A DNA stretch of 64,000 nt from CAZEAP01 sp964510315 (GTDB lineage Bacteria; Planctomycetota; Brocadiia; SM23-32), in the NCBI GenBank assembly GCA_964510315.1, contig CAZEAP010000003.1:62001-126000 (forward strand). Reading direction: 5' to 3'. Positions 8,702 through 18,081 of the stretch are shown one piece after another; within the stretch, counting starts at the first letter, position 1; every line of letters begins with the position of its first letter. The translations under genes and the position numbers were made by a program. Below the pieces are notes generated by a model, which was not told the origin of the DNA, did no database searches, and saw only the letters and a program-made list of their open reading frames with translations.

Positions 8702-11392
8702 TCAGTCGGAGGGTTCGGCGGCTTTCTCCAGTCGGACGGCGCAGACCTTCAGCTCGGGGATCTTGGCGATGGGGTCCAGGGCCGGGTTGGTCAACGCGTT
8801 GGCGGGGGCTTCGCGGAAGTGGAACGGCATGAAGACGGTGCCCCGGGGGGACCTCTCGGTGACCACGGCGCGGGCGGTGACCGTGCCCCGGCGCGTGCTG
8901 AGCCGGACCTGGTCGCCTTCCTCGATGCCCTCTCGGGCCGCGTCTTCGGGGTGAATCTCAAAAGGCGCCGGCGGACAGACCTCCTCCAGACCGGGCGAGC
9001 GACGGGACAGCGTCCCGGTGTGGAAATGATACAGAAAGCGGCCCGTGGTCAGGATGTAGGGGAACTGGTCGTCGGGAAGCTCTGCCGCCTCCCGGAAGGG
9101 GGTGGGGTGGAACTTACCGAGTCCCCGGCGGAACTCCCCCGCGTGCAGGAACTTCGTCCCCGGGTGGTCCGCATCGGGGCAGGGCCACTGGAGCCCGTCG
9201 CCGTCGAGGCGGTCCGAGGTGATTCCGCCGTATATCGGCGTGACGGAGGCTATCTCGTCGGTTATCTCCAGGGCGCTTCCGTAGCTCATCGGCCGGCCCA
9301 TGCGCTCGGAGAGGCTGCATATGATCTGCCAGTCCGGCCGGGCCTCGCCCGGGGGGGCCAGGGCCTTCTGCACGCGCTGGATGCGCCGCTCGGTGTTGGT
9401 GAAGGAGCCGTTCTTCTCGGCGAAGCAGGCGGCGGGCAGCACGACGTCGGCCAGCTCGGCCGTCTCCGAGAGGAAGATGTCCTGCACGCAGAGGAAGTCC
9501 AGTTCCTTCAGGGCCTCCTCGACGTGTCCGATGTCCGGGTCGCTCAGCATGGGGTTCTCGCCCATGATGTACATGGCCTTCACCGCGCCCGCGTGGGCGG
9601 CGTTCATCATCTCCACCACCGTCAGGCCGGGACGGTCGGAGAGGCGGGCCTCCCAGGCGGACTGGAACTTCTCCTGCACCTCCGGATCGTCCACCTTCTG
9701 GTAGCCGGAATAGACGTTCGGCAGAGCGCCCAGGTCGCAGGCGCCCTGCACGTTGTTCTGGCCGCGCAGGGGGTTGACGCCGGTCGATTCCCGGCCCACG
9801 TTGCCCGTCAGCATGGCCAGGTTGGCGAGGCTCAGCACGTTGTCGGTCCCCGTGGTGTGCTGGGTGATGCCCATCGAGTAGATGATGCTGCCCCGGTCGG
9901 CGCTGCCGTAGAGGCGTGCGGCTTCCCGGATGCCCCCGGCGGCGACGCCGGTGATCTCGGCGCATTCCTCCACGTCCACCCGCTGGATCTCCTCCCGGAA
10001 GGCCTCGAAGTTCTCGCACCTTTCCTCCACGTAGTCCCGGTCCCAGAGGTCCTCCTCCAGGATGACCTTCATCATGGCGTTGAACAGGGCCACGTCCGTT
10101 CCCGACTGCTGCCGCATGTGGAGGTCGGCAAACCGGACCAGGTCGATCTTCCGGGGGTCGGCGACGATCAGGCGCGCGCCGTGACGCCTGACGGCCGCCT
10201 TTATCTTCAGAGCGATGATGGGATGGGCCTCGGTGGTGTTGGAGCCGGTCACCAGGATGCAGTCGGCGTGCTCTATCTCCTCGATCGAGTTGGTCATGGC
10301 GCCGCTGCCGAAGGCCCGCGCCAGGCCGGCGACGGTGGAGGCGTGGCACAGCCGCGCGCAGTGGTCCACGTTGTTGGTGCCCACGGTCACCCGCATGAAC
10401 TTCTGGAAAAGGTAGTTCTCCTCGTTGGTGCACTTGGCGGAGGAGAGGCCGGCCACCGCGTCGGGACCGTGCTCCTCGACGACGCGGCCGAGGCCCTCGG
10501 CCACCAGGTCCAGGGCCTCCTCCCAGGTGGTCTCTTCCAGCTCCCCGTTCCGCCGGACCAGGGGGCGGCTGAGCCGGTCTTCGGCGCCGACGAAGTCCAG
10601 GCCGAACCTGCCCTTGGCGCAGAGGCTGCCCCTGCTGACGGCGTGATCCGCATCCCCCTCCACGTGCACGATCCGCGGCCCCCGGATGCCGAGTATCAGG
10701 CCGCAGCCGCAGCCGCAGTAGGGACAGGTCGTCTTCACCTCGTCGGTCGGCGGCAGCACCTCGGACTTGACCGACAGGGCGCCGGTCGGACACCGGTCGA
10801 TGCACTCCCCGCAGCTCTCGCAGACGGTTACGTCGATCGGCTGATCCCGGAAGGTGGCCACCCGGCTGTCGTATCCGCGTCCGGCCATGCCGATCGCGCC
10901 GACGGCACGGAGTTCCCGGCAGGCGCGCACGCAACGCCCGCAGAGGATGCAGCGGGAGAGGTCGCGGACGAAGAACGGGTTGCTGTCGTCGATCTCTTTC
11001 TCGACGGCAGTCGGGCGGAGGCGCTGCTCGCGCACGCCCAGGTAGGCCGCCACCTCCTGCAGCTCGCAGCGCTGGTTGGAGGCACAGGTGAGGCAGTCCT
11101 CGGGGTGATCGGCGATGAGCATCTCGCAGATGGTCCGGCGGACTTCGTTGACGGCGTCCGTGTCGGTGCGCACCACCATCCCCTCGGCGGCTTCGGTGGT
11201 GCACGCGGTGACCATCTCGTCCCTGCCTTCGATCTCGACCAGGCACATGCGGCAGGCGCCCCAGGGCTCCATGTCCTCGTCGTAGCACAGCGTCGGTATG
11301 TAGATGCCCTCCTGCCGGGCCGCCTCCAGCACGGTGGCGCCTTCGGTGACGGTTACCGGGCGGCCGTCGATGGTGAGGGTGATCTGATTCAC
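8702..11392 (-). CDS. fdhA: NAD-linked formate dehydrogenase, catalytic alpha subunit (Mo/W-bis-MGD)
   Basis: An 896-residue molybdopterin oxidoreductase. In order: an N-terminal [2Fe-2S] ferredoxin domain (CYDEDMEPWGACRMC), a NuoG-type DHPEDCLTCASNQRC motif, two [4Fe-4S] clusters (CILCGRCVRAC, CESCGECIDRC), the TCPYCGCGC...SLCAKG cluster of the molybdopterin domain, and the catalytic region. C349 in ARLCHAST stands where formate dehydrogenases carry Cys or Sec, so this is a Cys enzyme. It oxidises formate to CO2, or runs in reverse, passing electrons through its clusters to the NuoF-like subunit. The GTG start overlaps the stop of the preceding gene (GTGA). No fdhD or cofactor genes lie nearby. 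Related enzymes with other substrates cannot be fully excluded. Confidence 0.85.
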   Translation of the reverse strand: MNQITLTIDGRPVTVTEGATVLEAARQEGIYIPTLCYDEDMEPWGACRMCLVEIEGRDEMVTACTTEAAEGMVVRTDTDAVNEVRRTICEMLIADHPEDCLTCASNQRCELQEVAAYLGVREQRLRPTAVEKEIDDSNPFFVRDLSRCILCGRCVRACRELRAVGAIGMAGRGYDSRVATFRDQPIDVTVCESCGECIDRCPTGALSVKSEVLPPTDEVKTTCPYCGCGCGLILGIRGPRIVHVEGDADHAVSRGSLCAKGRFGLDFVGAEDRLSRPLVRRNGELEETTWEEALDLVAEGLGRVVEEHGPDAVAGLSSAKCTNEENYLFQKFMRVTVGTNNVDHCARLCHASTVAGLARAFGSGAMTNSIEEIEHADCILVTGSNTTEAHPIIALKIKAAVRRHGARLIVADPRKIDLVRFADLHMRQQSGTDVALFNAMMKVILEEDLWDRDYVEERCENFEAFREEIQRVDVEECAEITGVAAGGIREAARLYGSADRGSIIYSMGITQHTTGTDNVLSLANLAMLTGNVGRESTGVNPLRGQNNVQGACDLGALPNVYSGYQKVDDPEVQEKFQSAWEARLSDRPGLTVVEMMNAAHAGAVKAMYIMGENPMLSDPDIGHVEEALKELDFLCVQDIFLSETAELADVVLPAACFAEKNGSFTNTERRIQRVQKALAPPGEARPDWQIICSLSERMGRPMSYGSALEITDEIASVTPIYGGITSDRLDGDGLQWPCPDADHPGTKFLHAGEFRRGLGKFHPTPFREAAELPDDQFPYILTTGRFLYHFHTGTLSRRSPGLEEVCPPAPFEIHPEDAAREGIEEGDQVRLSTRRGTVTARAVVTERSPRGTVFMPFHFREAPANALTNPALDPIAKIPELKVCAVRLEKAAEPSD

Positions 11393-14300
11393 GCTTCTTC
11401 GGTCTCCTCCAGGTCACACCGCAGGCACCGGGCGGCTTCCCGGCGTGCCTGTTCCTCGGTGTAGATCAATTCCACCCCTCCGAAATCCAGGATTCTCTCC
11501 CGGGGACTTCGGGTGCGTATCTCAACGCGGGGCTGTTCTTGCTGCTCTTCGGGCAGTTCAAGCTGATCTTTTTCTTCGAGCGGTGCGAAGGTCTCCTCTA
11601 TATCACCGGAGCCGCCCAGGTAGCGGTCCATGGCTTCGGCGGCGCGGCGGCCGGCGGCGACGGATTCGATGATGGAGCCGGGCCCGGTAACTACGTCGCC
11701 GGCCGCGAAGACTCCCGGCCGGCTGGTCTCCAGCGTCTCCCTCCGCACTTTGAGCCTTCCCCGTTTGTCGGACTCCACTTCGGCCATCGGCTCGGGCCGC
11801 TGCCCTATCGCCATCACGACGGTGTCCACCGCCAGGCTGAAGTTGCTGCCCTCGACGGGTTCCGGTCGCCGGCGGCCGCTTGAATCAACGGCGCCCGGCT
11901 CCATGCGGACGCACTCCAGCGTAAGCCGATCCCCCGTGTGGACGGCGACGGGGTTGGCCAGCAGTTCGAACTTCACGCCCTCCTCCAGCGCGCGCTCCAC
12001 CTCCTCGTCGGCAGCCGGCATGTCGCTGCGTGTGCGGCGGTAGATGACCCAGACTTCCTCGGCACCCATTCTGAGCGCCGTCCGGGCGGCGTCCATCGCC
12101 GAACTCCCTCCCCCGATCACCGCCACGCTCTCTCCCTGCTCCACCGGCCGGCCGAGGTTGGCCCGACGGAGGAAACTCAGGCAGTCATACACCCGTCGGT
12201 CCTCCTCCCCGGGTATCCCCATCGTCAGCCCCCGGGGAGCGCCGCAGGCCAGCAGCACCGCGTCGAACCCGCCTTTCGTCAGCTCCACGGGTGACTCCAC
12301 CTCGCACCCGGTGTGTATGGCGACGCCGCTGCGGCGGATCCGCTCGATGTCCCGGTCGATGACCTCTCGGGGCAGTCGGAAGGCCGGGATGCCGGTGCGC
12401 AGCGTGCCTCCCGGCTGCTCTTCCTTCTCGAACACCTCCACCTCGTGGCCCAGCCTCGCCAGGCAGTAGGCGGCCGTCAGGCCCGCCGGCCCACTGCCCA
12501 CCACGGCGACTTTCTTGCCGGTCGGGGGGACGGCTTCGGCGGCGGGGGGAGGGGCACTGCCCGACTCGGCGACGAAGCGCTTCAGCGCGCGAACGGCGAC
12601 CGCCTCGTCCAGCAGAGCACGGCGGCACCGCGCCTCGCAGGGATGCACGCAGACCCGCCCGCAGACCGCCGGGAAGGGCAGCCGCTCCATGATAACCGCC
12701 AGCGCCTCCTCGAAGCGTCCGTCGGCGATGCAGCGGAGGTAACGGGGCACGTCCACGCCCGCCGGGCAGGTGTGCTTGCAGGCGGCCTCCACGAGGCCCT
12801 CGCAGACCGCGGCCGGGCACTTCTCGTCCCGGATGTGGGCCTCGTACTCGTCCCGGAAGTGTTCGATGGTGGTCAGAACCGGGTTCGGGGCGGTCTGGCC
12901 GAGTCCGCAGAGGGAGCCGACCTTAACCGCCTCGGCAATGTCGCCCAGAAGGTCGATATCTTCCAGCTCGGCCCGGCCCGCGGCGATGTCGTCCAGTATC
13001 TCCAGCATCTGGAGGGTTCCGAGCCGGCAGGGAACGCACTTGCCGCAGGACTCGCTCTGGGTGAAATCCACGAAATAGCGGGCGATGTCCACCATGCAGG
13101 CGTCTTCGTCCAGCACGACGAGCCCGCCGGACCCCATGATCGAGCCGGCCTCGGCCAGCGCCTCGTAATCGACCGGCATGTTCATCATCCCGGCCGGGAT
13201 GCAGCCGCCCGAAGGGCCGCCGGTCTGGACGGCCTTGACGCGCTTGCCCTCGGGGATGCCGCCCCCGATGTCGAAGACGATCTCGCTGAGCGACATGCCC
13301 ATGGGGACCTCTACGAGGCCGCTGTTGCGGATGCTGCCGACCAGGCTGAAGACCTTCGTCCCCTTACTGTGTTCGGTTCCGATGTCGCCGTACCACTCCG
13401 GCCCGTTGCAGAGGATGCGGGGCACGTTGGCCCAGGTTTCCACGTTGTTGATGTTGGTCGGCTTGTCGTTCAGGCCCTTCCGGGCGGGGAACGGCGGCCG
13501 GGGCCTCGGCATCCCACGCTGGCCCTCGATGGACTTCATCAGTGCGGTTTCCTCGCCGCAAACGAACGCGCCCGCCCCCTCCTTGACCTTGACGTGCAAG
13601 CTGAGATCGGTGCCCAGGATGTTGTCCCCCAGCACTCCGAGATCCTCGGCCTGCTGAATCGCCTCCCGGACCGTGCGCACGGCGAGCGGGTACTCGGAGC
13701 GGATGTAGATGTAGCCGGCCGGGCGGCACATTCCGCCCGCTATGGCCCACGCGCCGATCGCCATCCCCTCCAGCACCGAGTGGGGGTCGCCCTCCATCAG
13801 CGACCGATCCATGAACGCCCCCGGGTCGCCCTCATCGGCGTTGCAGATGATGTAACGAACCGACCTGTCGGCCGCATCCCGGCAGAAAGACCACTTCAGG
13901 CCGGTGGGGAATCCGCCCCCGCCCCGCCCGCGCAACCCGGACTCCCGGATCCAGCCGATGACCTCCTCGGGCTCCATCTGCAGCGCCCTTGCCAGCCCGG
14001 CGTATCCGTCAACGGCAACGTATTCACCGATGTCGCGGGGGTCAATCTTGCCGTTGTTTTGCAGCGCGATGCGGAACTGCTGGGAATAGAAGGGGATGTC
14101 CTCGTAATGGACGATCTTCTCGCCGCCGGCGGGGTCCTCGTAGAGCAGGCGTTCCACGGGGCGGCCGGCCTCTACGGTCTGCTCGATGATGTCGCCGACG
14201 TCGGCCGCCACGTCCCCCCGGCCGACCTGGCGGTAGAAAATGCCTTCCGGCTCAACCACCACAACGGGGCCCTGCTGGCAGAACCCGTGGCACCCGCTGA

Positions 14301-14493
14301 TCCTCAGTCCGACGTCGCCCTCCAGCCCCCTTTCCTCCAGTTGTCGGGTCAGCTCCCGGGCGACCTCCATGCTGCCGTTCGCCCGGCAGCCTGTGCCGCC
14401 GCAGACGGTAATCTGGAGCTTCTGAGGGTCCCGCTCCCGCCGCAGGGCCGCGCGGAATTCTTCCAGTTCGGAGGGTGAATTCAGTTTTCTCAC
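11389..14493 (-). CDS. NuoF-like NADH/FMN subunit fused to a GltD-like FAD/NAD(P) oxidoreductase
   Basis: A 1,034-residue fusion. Residues 1-125 form a thioredoxin-like [2Fe-2S] domain (CGGTGC, SGCHGFCQQG). Then comes NuoF: the FMN/NADH site (GLRGRGGGGFPTGLKW), GAGAFVCGEETALMKSIEG, an SLBB part and the cluster motif ESCGKCVPCRLG. From about residue 575 it continues as the glutamate synthase small-subunit type, with CPAGVDVPRYL and CGRVCVHPCEARC clusters, an FAD motif GSGPAGLTAAYCLA, a second nucleotide site GGGSSAMDAA and AAGDVVTGPGSI. A CLRCD motif closes it. Two flavins and two nucleotide sites suggest transfer between NAD(H), NADP(H) and formate, or bifurcation; that is inference. The start is GTG with no clear ribosome-binding site, 19 bases after the NuoE stop. 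Confidence 0.8.
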   Translation of the reverse strand: MRKLNSPSELEEFRAALRRERDPQKLQITVCGGTGCRANGSMEVARELTRQLEERGLEGDVGLRISGCHGFCQQGPVVVVEPEGIFYRQVGRGDVAADVGDIIEQTVEAGRPVERLLYEDPAGGEKIVHYEDIPFYSQQFRIALQNNGKIDPRDIGEYVAVDGYAGLARALQMEPEEVIGWIRESGLRGRGGGGFPTGLKWSFCRDAADRSVRYIICNADEGDPGAFMDRSLMEGDPHSVLEGMAIGAWAIAGGMCRPAGYIYIRSEYPLAVRTVREAIQQAEDLGVLGDNILGTDLSLHVKVKEGAGAFVCGEETALMKSIEGQRGMPRPRPPFPARKGLNDKPTNINNVETWANVPRILCNGPEWYGDIGTEHSKGTKVFSLVGSIRNSGLVEVPMGMSLSEIVFDIGGGIPEGKRVKAVQTGGPSGGCIPAGMMNMPVDYEALAEAGSIMGSGGLVVLDEDACMVDIARYFVDFTQSESCGKCVPCRLGTLQMLEILDDIAAGRAELEDIDLLGDIAEAVKVGSLCGLGQTAPNPVLTTIEHFRDEYEAHIRDEKCPAAVCEGLVEAACKHTCPAGVDVPRYLRCIADGRFEEALAVIMERLPFPAVCGRVCVHPCEARCRRALLDEAVAVRALKRFVAESGSAPPPAAEAVPPTGKKVAVVGSGPAGLTAAYCLARLGHEVEVFEKEEQPGGTLRTGIPAFRLPREVIDRDIERIRRSGVAIHTGCEVESPVELTKGGFDAVLLACGAPRGLTMGIPGEEDRRVYDCLSFLRRANLGRPVEQGESVAVIGGGSSAMDAARTALRMGAEEVWVIYRRTRSDMPAADEEVERALEEGVKFELLANPVAVHTGDRLTLECVRMEPGAVDSSGRRRPEPVEGSNFSLAVDTVVMAIGQRPEPMAEVESDKRGRLKVRRETLETSRPGVFAAGDVVTGPGSIIESVAAGRRAAEAMDRYLGGSGDIEETFAPLEEKDQLELPEEQQEQPRVEIRTRSPRERILDFGGVELIYTEEQARREAARCLRCDLEETEEA

Positions 14494-14512
14494 GACGGTA
14501 TGGCGTCTCGGG

Positions 14513-15055
14513 TTACTGTGAAGGCTCCGCCGTTTCCCCGTCTTGAGGAACGGCCGGTTCGGACTCGGCCTCAGCGGACAGCCCGCTCAGGAGCTGCTCC
14601 GTCTTCGACGGGGTCATTTCCCCGTGGATCCGGCCGTCGACCATCACAACCGGGGAAAGCGCGCAGGAACCGAGGCAGGCGACCCGTTCGAGGCTGAACA
14701 TGTAATCCTCGGTGGTCTCGCCGGGGTCGATGCCCAGCTTCCTCCGGACGGCCTGCATGATGCGCTTGCCGCCGCGGACGTGGCAGGCCGTCCCCTGGCA
14801 GACCTTGATGCGGTGTTTGCCCTGGCGGGTCAGGTAGAACTGGCTGTAGAAGGTGGCCACCCCGTAAACGACCGTCTCCGGGATGTTCAGGAACTCGGCC
14901 GTCGCCGAGAGCGCTTCCGGCGGAAGGTAGCCGACGGCCCCCTGGATGTCCTGCAGTATGGGGATGAGTTCGCCCTCTTCGGGCGAGTGGCCCGCGAAGA
15001 TACTGTCCAGTGTCTCCTGCATCGGCACGCGCCGCATCTGTGGCATCGGGGGCAT
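14513..15055 (-). CDS. NuoE-like [2Fe-2S] subunit of the formate dehydrogenase complex
   Basis: About 180 residues, normal for the 24-kDa subunit. Cluster cysteines lie in CQGTACHVRGG and ACLGSCALSP; the helical N-terminus (SPEEGELIPILQDIQGAVGYLP) is typical. I chose the ATG at 15055 (MPPMPQMRR) because GGAGG stands 12 bases before it, although ATGs at 15046, 15037 and 15022 also fit. The C-terminus is an acidic tail. It is the first gene of the operon; NuoE, NuoF and the formate dehydrogenase alpha chain form the soluble three-subunit core known from NAD-dependent formate dehydrogenases and HydABC-type enzymes. Confidence 0.8.
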   Translation of the reverse strand: MPPMPQMRRVPMQETLDSIFAGHSPEEGELIPILQDIQGAVGYLPPEALSATAEFLNIPETVVYGVATFYSQFYLTRQGKHRIKVCQGTACHVRGGKRIMQAVRRKLGIDPGETTEDYMFSLERVACLGSCALSPVVMVDGRIHGEMTPSKTEQLLSGLSAEAESEPAVPQDGETAEPSQ

Positions 15056-15314
15056 ACCCAACAGAAACCTCCAGTTTACCGGCCGCCCCCCGGCCGGGCA
15101 ACCGAAAGGCCCTCGGCGGCCCGCCCTTTCACCTCCCCGTGATCGCGCTGAACTTGCGCCACGCAAAAGACGAGACCGCAAAGACAGAGGGCTGCCCTTC
15201 CGTGTGAAGCCGGAAAAAAGGTTGGCGGGGTTCCGGAGGCCCAGGCCGGCTGCGGAGAACGCGGCGGGAAGTCACACTTTGGGGCCCCAGCTAACGCGCG
15301 GACGCGGCGGGCGG
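15056..15314. other. intergenic region between formate dehydrogenase operon and valS
   Basis: No gene is seen in these 259 bases. Around 15155-15190 is a phrase of the GCGCCACGCAAAAGACGAG...CGCAAAGACAGAGG type, a degenerate low-information motif often seen between genes in uncultured bacterial genomes. The promoter of the minus-strand operon should lie here, but I see no convincing -35/-10 pair. Confidence 0.4.
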
Positions 15315-17984
15315 TTATTCGAGGTCGGCGAGGTTCTGGATGATTACCTCCAGCTCGGCGCGAAGTTCGTCGGCACGGTCCATTCGCTGCTGCACGACCT
15401 CCTCGGGGGCCTTGGCCAGGAAATCCGGGTTGCGCAGCACCTTCTCCACCGACTCTATCTGCTCCTGCAGGTCGCGGCGGCGCTTGCTGAGCCGCTCCCG
15501 CTCGTCCTCCAGGTCGATCAGGTCCGTGAGGGGCATGAAAATCTCGATTGTTCCCACGACCCCGGTGGCGCACTGGGGCGGCTTGGAGGCATTTACGCCG
15601 TGCCGCAGCTCGCCGATCAGGGCCATCTCGCAGAGGAAGTCCTCATGCCGGCCCAACACGTCATCGGTTTCGGCGTCGGGGGAGCTGACGGCGATCGGCA
15701 CCGGTTCCCGCTCCGGTATATTCTTCTCCTTGCGGAGGTTCCGGACGGCGCCGACGACGTCCTGAAGCAGGTCCATGTGCTCCTCGGCGGTCGCGTCGCG
15801 GCGCTCCGGCTCGCCCTCCGGCCAGGCGGCCCGCACCAGAGCGTCGGCCCGCATCTCCTCGGCGGCCCGGAGGGAGGCATCCCCAGCAGCCGCCTTCAGG
15901 TGAGCCCACAGCTCTTCGGTCAGGAACGGCATGTAGGGGTGGAGCAGGCGGAGCGCGGCGTCCAGCACCGTGGCCAGCGTCTCGCGTGCGGCCCCGGCGG
16001 TGGCGGAGCCGGGCAGGCGGGCCTTGACGCTCTCCAGGTACCAGTCGCAGAACTCGTGCCAGAAGAAATCGTAGATGCGCGCCGCCGCCCGATGGTCGTG
16101 GAAGGATTCCAGCTCGTCGGTGGCCGACTCGATGGTCTCCTGGAGCCTGCTGAGTATCCAGCGGTCCTCGAAGGTGAGCTGTGCCTCTTCCTCCGGCGCC
16201 CCGCCGGAGAGGTTCATCAGGGTGAAGCGGGCGGCGTTCCAGATCTTGTTGGCGAAGTGGCGCCCCATCTGGAACTTCGAAGGGCTGAGCTTCAGGTCCT
16301 GCCCCTCCGGGGAGAGCATGACCAGGCAGAACCGCACCGCGTCGGCGCCGTACTGCTCGATCATCTCGATCGGGTCGATGCCGTTGCCGAGGGACTTGGA
16401 CATCTTCCGTCCCTCAGCGTCCAGGATGTTGCCGTGGATGTAGACGTCGCTGAAGGGCACCTCCCCCATGAACTCCGTGCCCATCATCACCATCCGGGCC
16501 ACCCAGAAGAAGATGATGTCCCGGCCGGTCACCAGCGTGTCGGTGGGATAGTAGCGCTGGAGGTCTTCGGTCTGCTCCGGCCAGCCCAGTGTGCTGAAAG
16601 GCCAGAGGGCGCTGGAGAACCAGGTGTCCAGGACGTCCTCGTCCTGGCGGAGTTCCGTCTCGCCGCACTCGGGGCATTCCTCGGGCTTCTCGCGCGCTAC
16701 GACGGTCTCCTCGCAGGCGTTGCAGTAGTAGACCGGCACGCGATGGCCCCACCAGATCTGGCGGCTGATGCACCAGTCGCGCACTTCTTCCAGCCAGACT
16801 TTGTAGAGCTTGACCCATCGGTCGGGATGGAAGCTGACCCGCCCGTCGCGGGCGGCCTCGAGCGCCTTCTCGGCCAGGGGCTTCACGCGCACGTACCACT
16901 GGTCCGACAGGTAGGGCTCCACCACGGTGTGGCAGCGGTAGCAGTGGCCCACCGAATGGACGTGGGGCTCGATCTTCTCCAACTGGTCCCGCTCACGGAG
17001 GTCCTCAACGAGGGCCTCCCGGCACTCGAAACGGTCCATGCCCTCGTAACGCTCGCCGGCCTCCAGGGTCATGTCGCCGTCCTCGTCGATGACCACGACG
17101 GCGGGCAGATCGTTGCGCCGGGCAATCTGCCAGTCGTTGGGGTCGTGGGCGGGGGTGACCTTCACGGCGCCGGTGCCGAACTGGGGGTCCACCCAGGGGT
17201 CGGCGATCACCGGAATCTCCCGCTCCAGAACGGGCAAAACGCAGGTGGCGCCCACCAGGTGGTCGAACCGCTCATCCTCGGGATGCACCGCCACGGCCGT
17301 GTCGCCCAGCATGGTTTCCGGCCGGGTGGTGGCCACCGTCAGGTAGGGCCGGGGCGCGTCCTTCAGCGGGTAGCGGATGTACCAGAGGTGTCCCTCGTGC
17401 TCCTCGTGTTCGGTCTCGATGTCCGAGAGCGCGGTGCGGCAGCGGGGACACCAGTTGACGATGTACTTGCCGCGATAGATCAGGCCCTTCTCGTGGAGCC
17501 GGACGAAGGTCTCCAGCACCGCCCGGCTCAGTCCCTCGTCCATGGTGAAGCGCTGCCGGTCCCAGTCGCAGGAGCAGCCAAGGCGCTTGAGCTGTTCGAT
17601 AATCCGGTTGCCGTATTCGTCTTTCCACTGCCAGACCCGCTCGATGAAAGCCTCCCGGCCGAGGTCTTGCCTGTGAAGGCCCTCTTTGGCCAGTTGCCGC
17701 TCCACGACGTTCTGGGTGGCGATGCCGGCGTGGTCGGTGCCGGGCAGCCAGAGGGTGTTTCGCCCCTGCATGCGGCGGAACCGGACGTAGATGTCCTGAA
17801 GGGTGTTGTTGAGGGCGTGACCCATGTGGAGTTCGGCCGTCACGTTGGGGGGTGGGATCACGATGGTGTAGCTCTCCCCGGGCCGGTCGGGCTCGGTGTG
17901 GAAGTGCTTGCCCTCCAGCCAGAAGCGGTATATCTCGCTCTCTATTCGGCCGGGCTCGTACTCGCTGGGCAACTGAGGGGGCAT
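15315..17984 (-). CDS. valS: valyl-tRNA synthetase
   Basis: A class I aminoacyl-tRNA synthetase of 889 residues, normal for ValRS. The ATG at 17984 is preceded by AGAGG nine bases upstream. The HIGH motif is HMGH at 53-56 within PPPNVTAELHMGH, and the KMSKS motif is GRKMSKSLGN near residue 527. The editing domain carries the usual TTRPETMLGDTAVAVHPED. The last 70 residues form the ValRS coiled-coil arm (DERERLSKRRRDLQEQIESV) that contacts tRNA. It charges tRNA-Val with valine in the cytosol. It stands alone between the formate dehydrogenase operon and a repeat block. Confidence 0.97.
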   Translation of the reverse strand: MPPQLPSEYEPGRIESEIYRFWLEGKHFHTEPDRPGESYTIVIPPPNVTAELHMGHALNNTLQDIYVRFRRMQGRNTLWLPGTDHAGIATQNVVERQLAKEGLHRQDLGREAFIERVWQWKDEYGNRIIEQLKRLGCSCDWDRQRFTMDEGLSRAVLETFVRLHEKGLIYRGKYIVNWCPRCRTALSDIETEHEEHEGHLWYIRYPLKDAPRPYLTVATTRPETMLGDTAVAVHPEDERFDHLVGATCVLPVLEREIPVIADPWVDPQFGTGAVKVTPAHDPNDWQIARRNDLPAVVVIDEDGDMTLEAGERYEGMDRFECREALVEDLRERDQLEKIEPHVHSVGHCYRCHTVVEPYLSDQWYVRVKPLAEKALEAARDGRVSFHPDRWVKLYKVWLEEVRDWCISRQIWWGHRVPVYYCNACEETVVAREKPEECPECGETELRQDEDVLDTWFSSALWPFSTLGWPEQTEDLQRYYPTDTLVTGRDIIFFWVARMVMMGTEFMGEVPFSDVYIHGNILDAEGRKMSKSLGNGIDPIEMIEQYGADAVRFCLVMLSPEGQDLKLSPSKFQMGRHFANKIWNAARFTLMNLSGGAPEEEAQLTFEDRWILSRLQETIESATDELESFHDHRAAARIYDFFWHEFCDWYLESVKARLPGSATAGAARETLATVLDAALRLLHPYMPFLTEELWAHLKAAAGDASLRAAEEMRADALVRAAWPEGEPERRDATAEEHMDLLQDVVGAVRNLRKEKNIPEREPVPIAVSSPDAETDDVLGRHEDFLCEMALIGELRHGVNASKPPQCATGVVGTIEIFMPLTDLIDLEDERERLSKRRRDLQEQIESVEKVLRNPDFLAKAPEEVVQQRMDRADELRAELEVIIQNLADLE

Positions 17985-18081
17985 GGAAGGAAACCTCTGA
18001 ATTATGAATTCCGAATTATGCGTTTTACCCGCCTGTGGCGGGTCTGCAGGAACGGAAACGGCACGAGAGCCAAGGGCCAAG

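Noticed and set aside
10340..10360. Selenocysteine formate dehydrogenase
   Set aside because: The catalytic position is encoded by TGC (Cys), not TGA.
8570..11464. Very long open frame on the plus strand opposite the formate dehydrogenase gene
   Set aside because: It is an antisense shadow caused by high GC; its composition is rich in His, Gly, Val and Leu without any motif, while the minus strand has clear cluster motifs.
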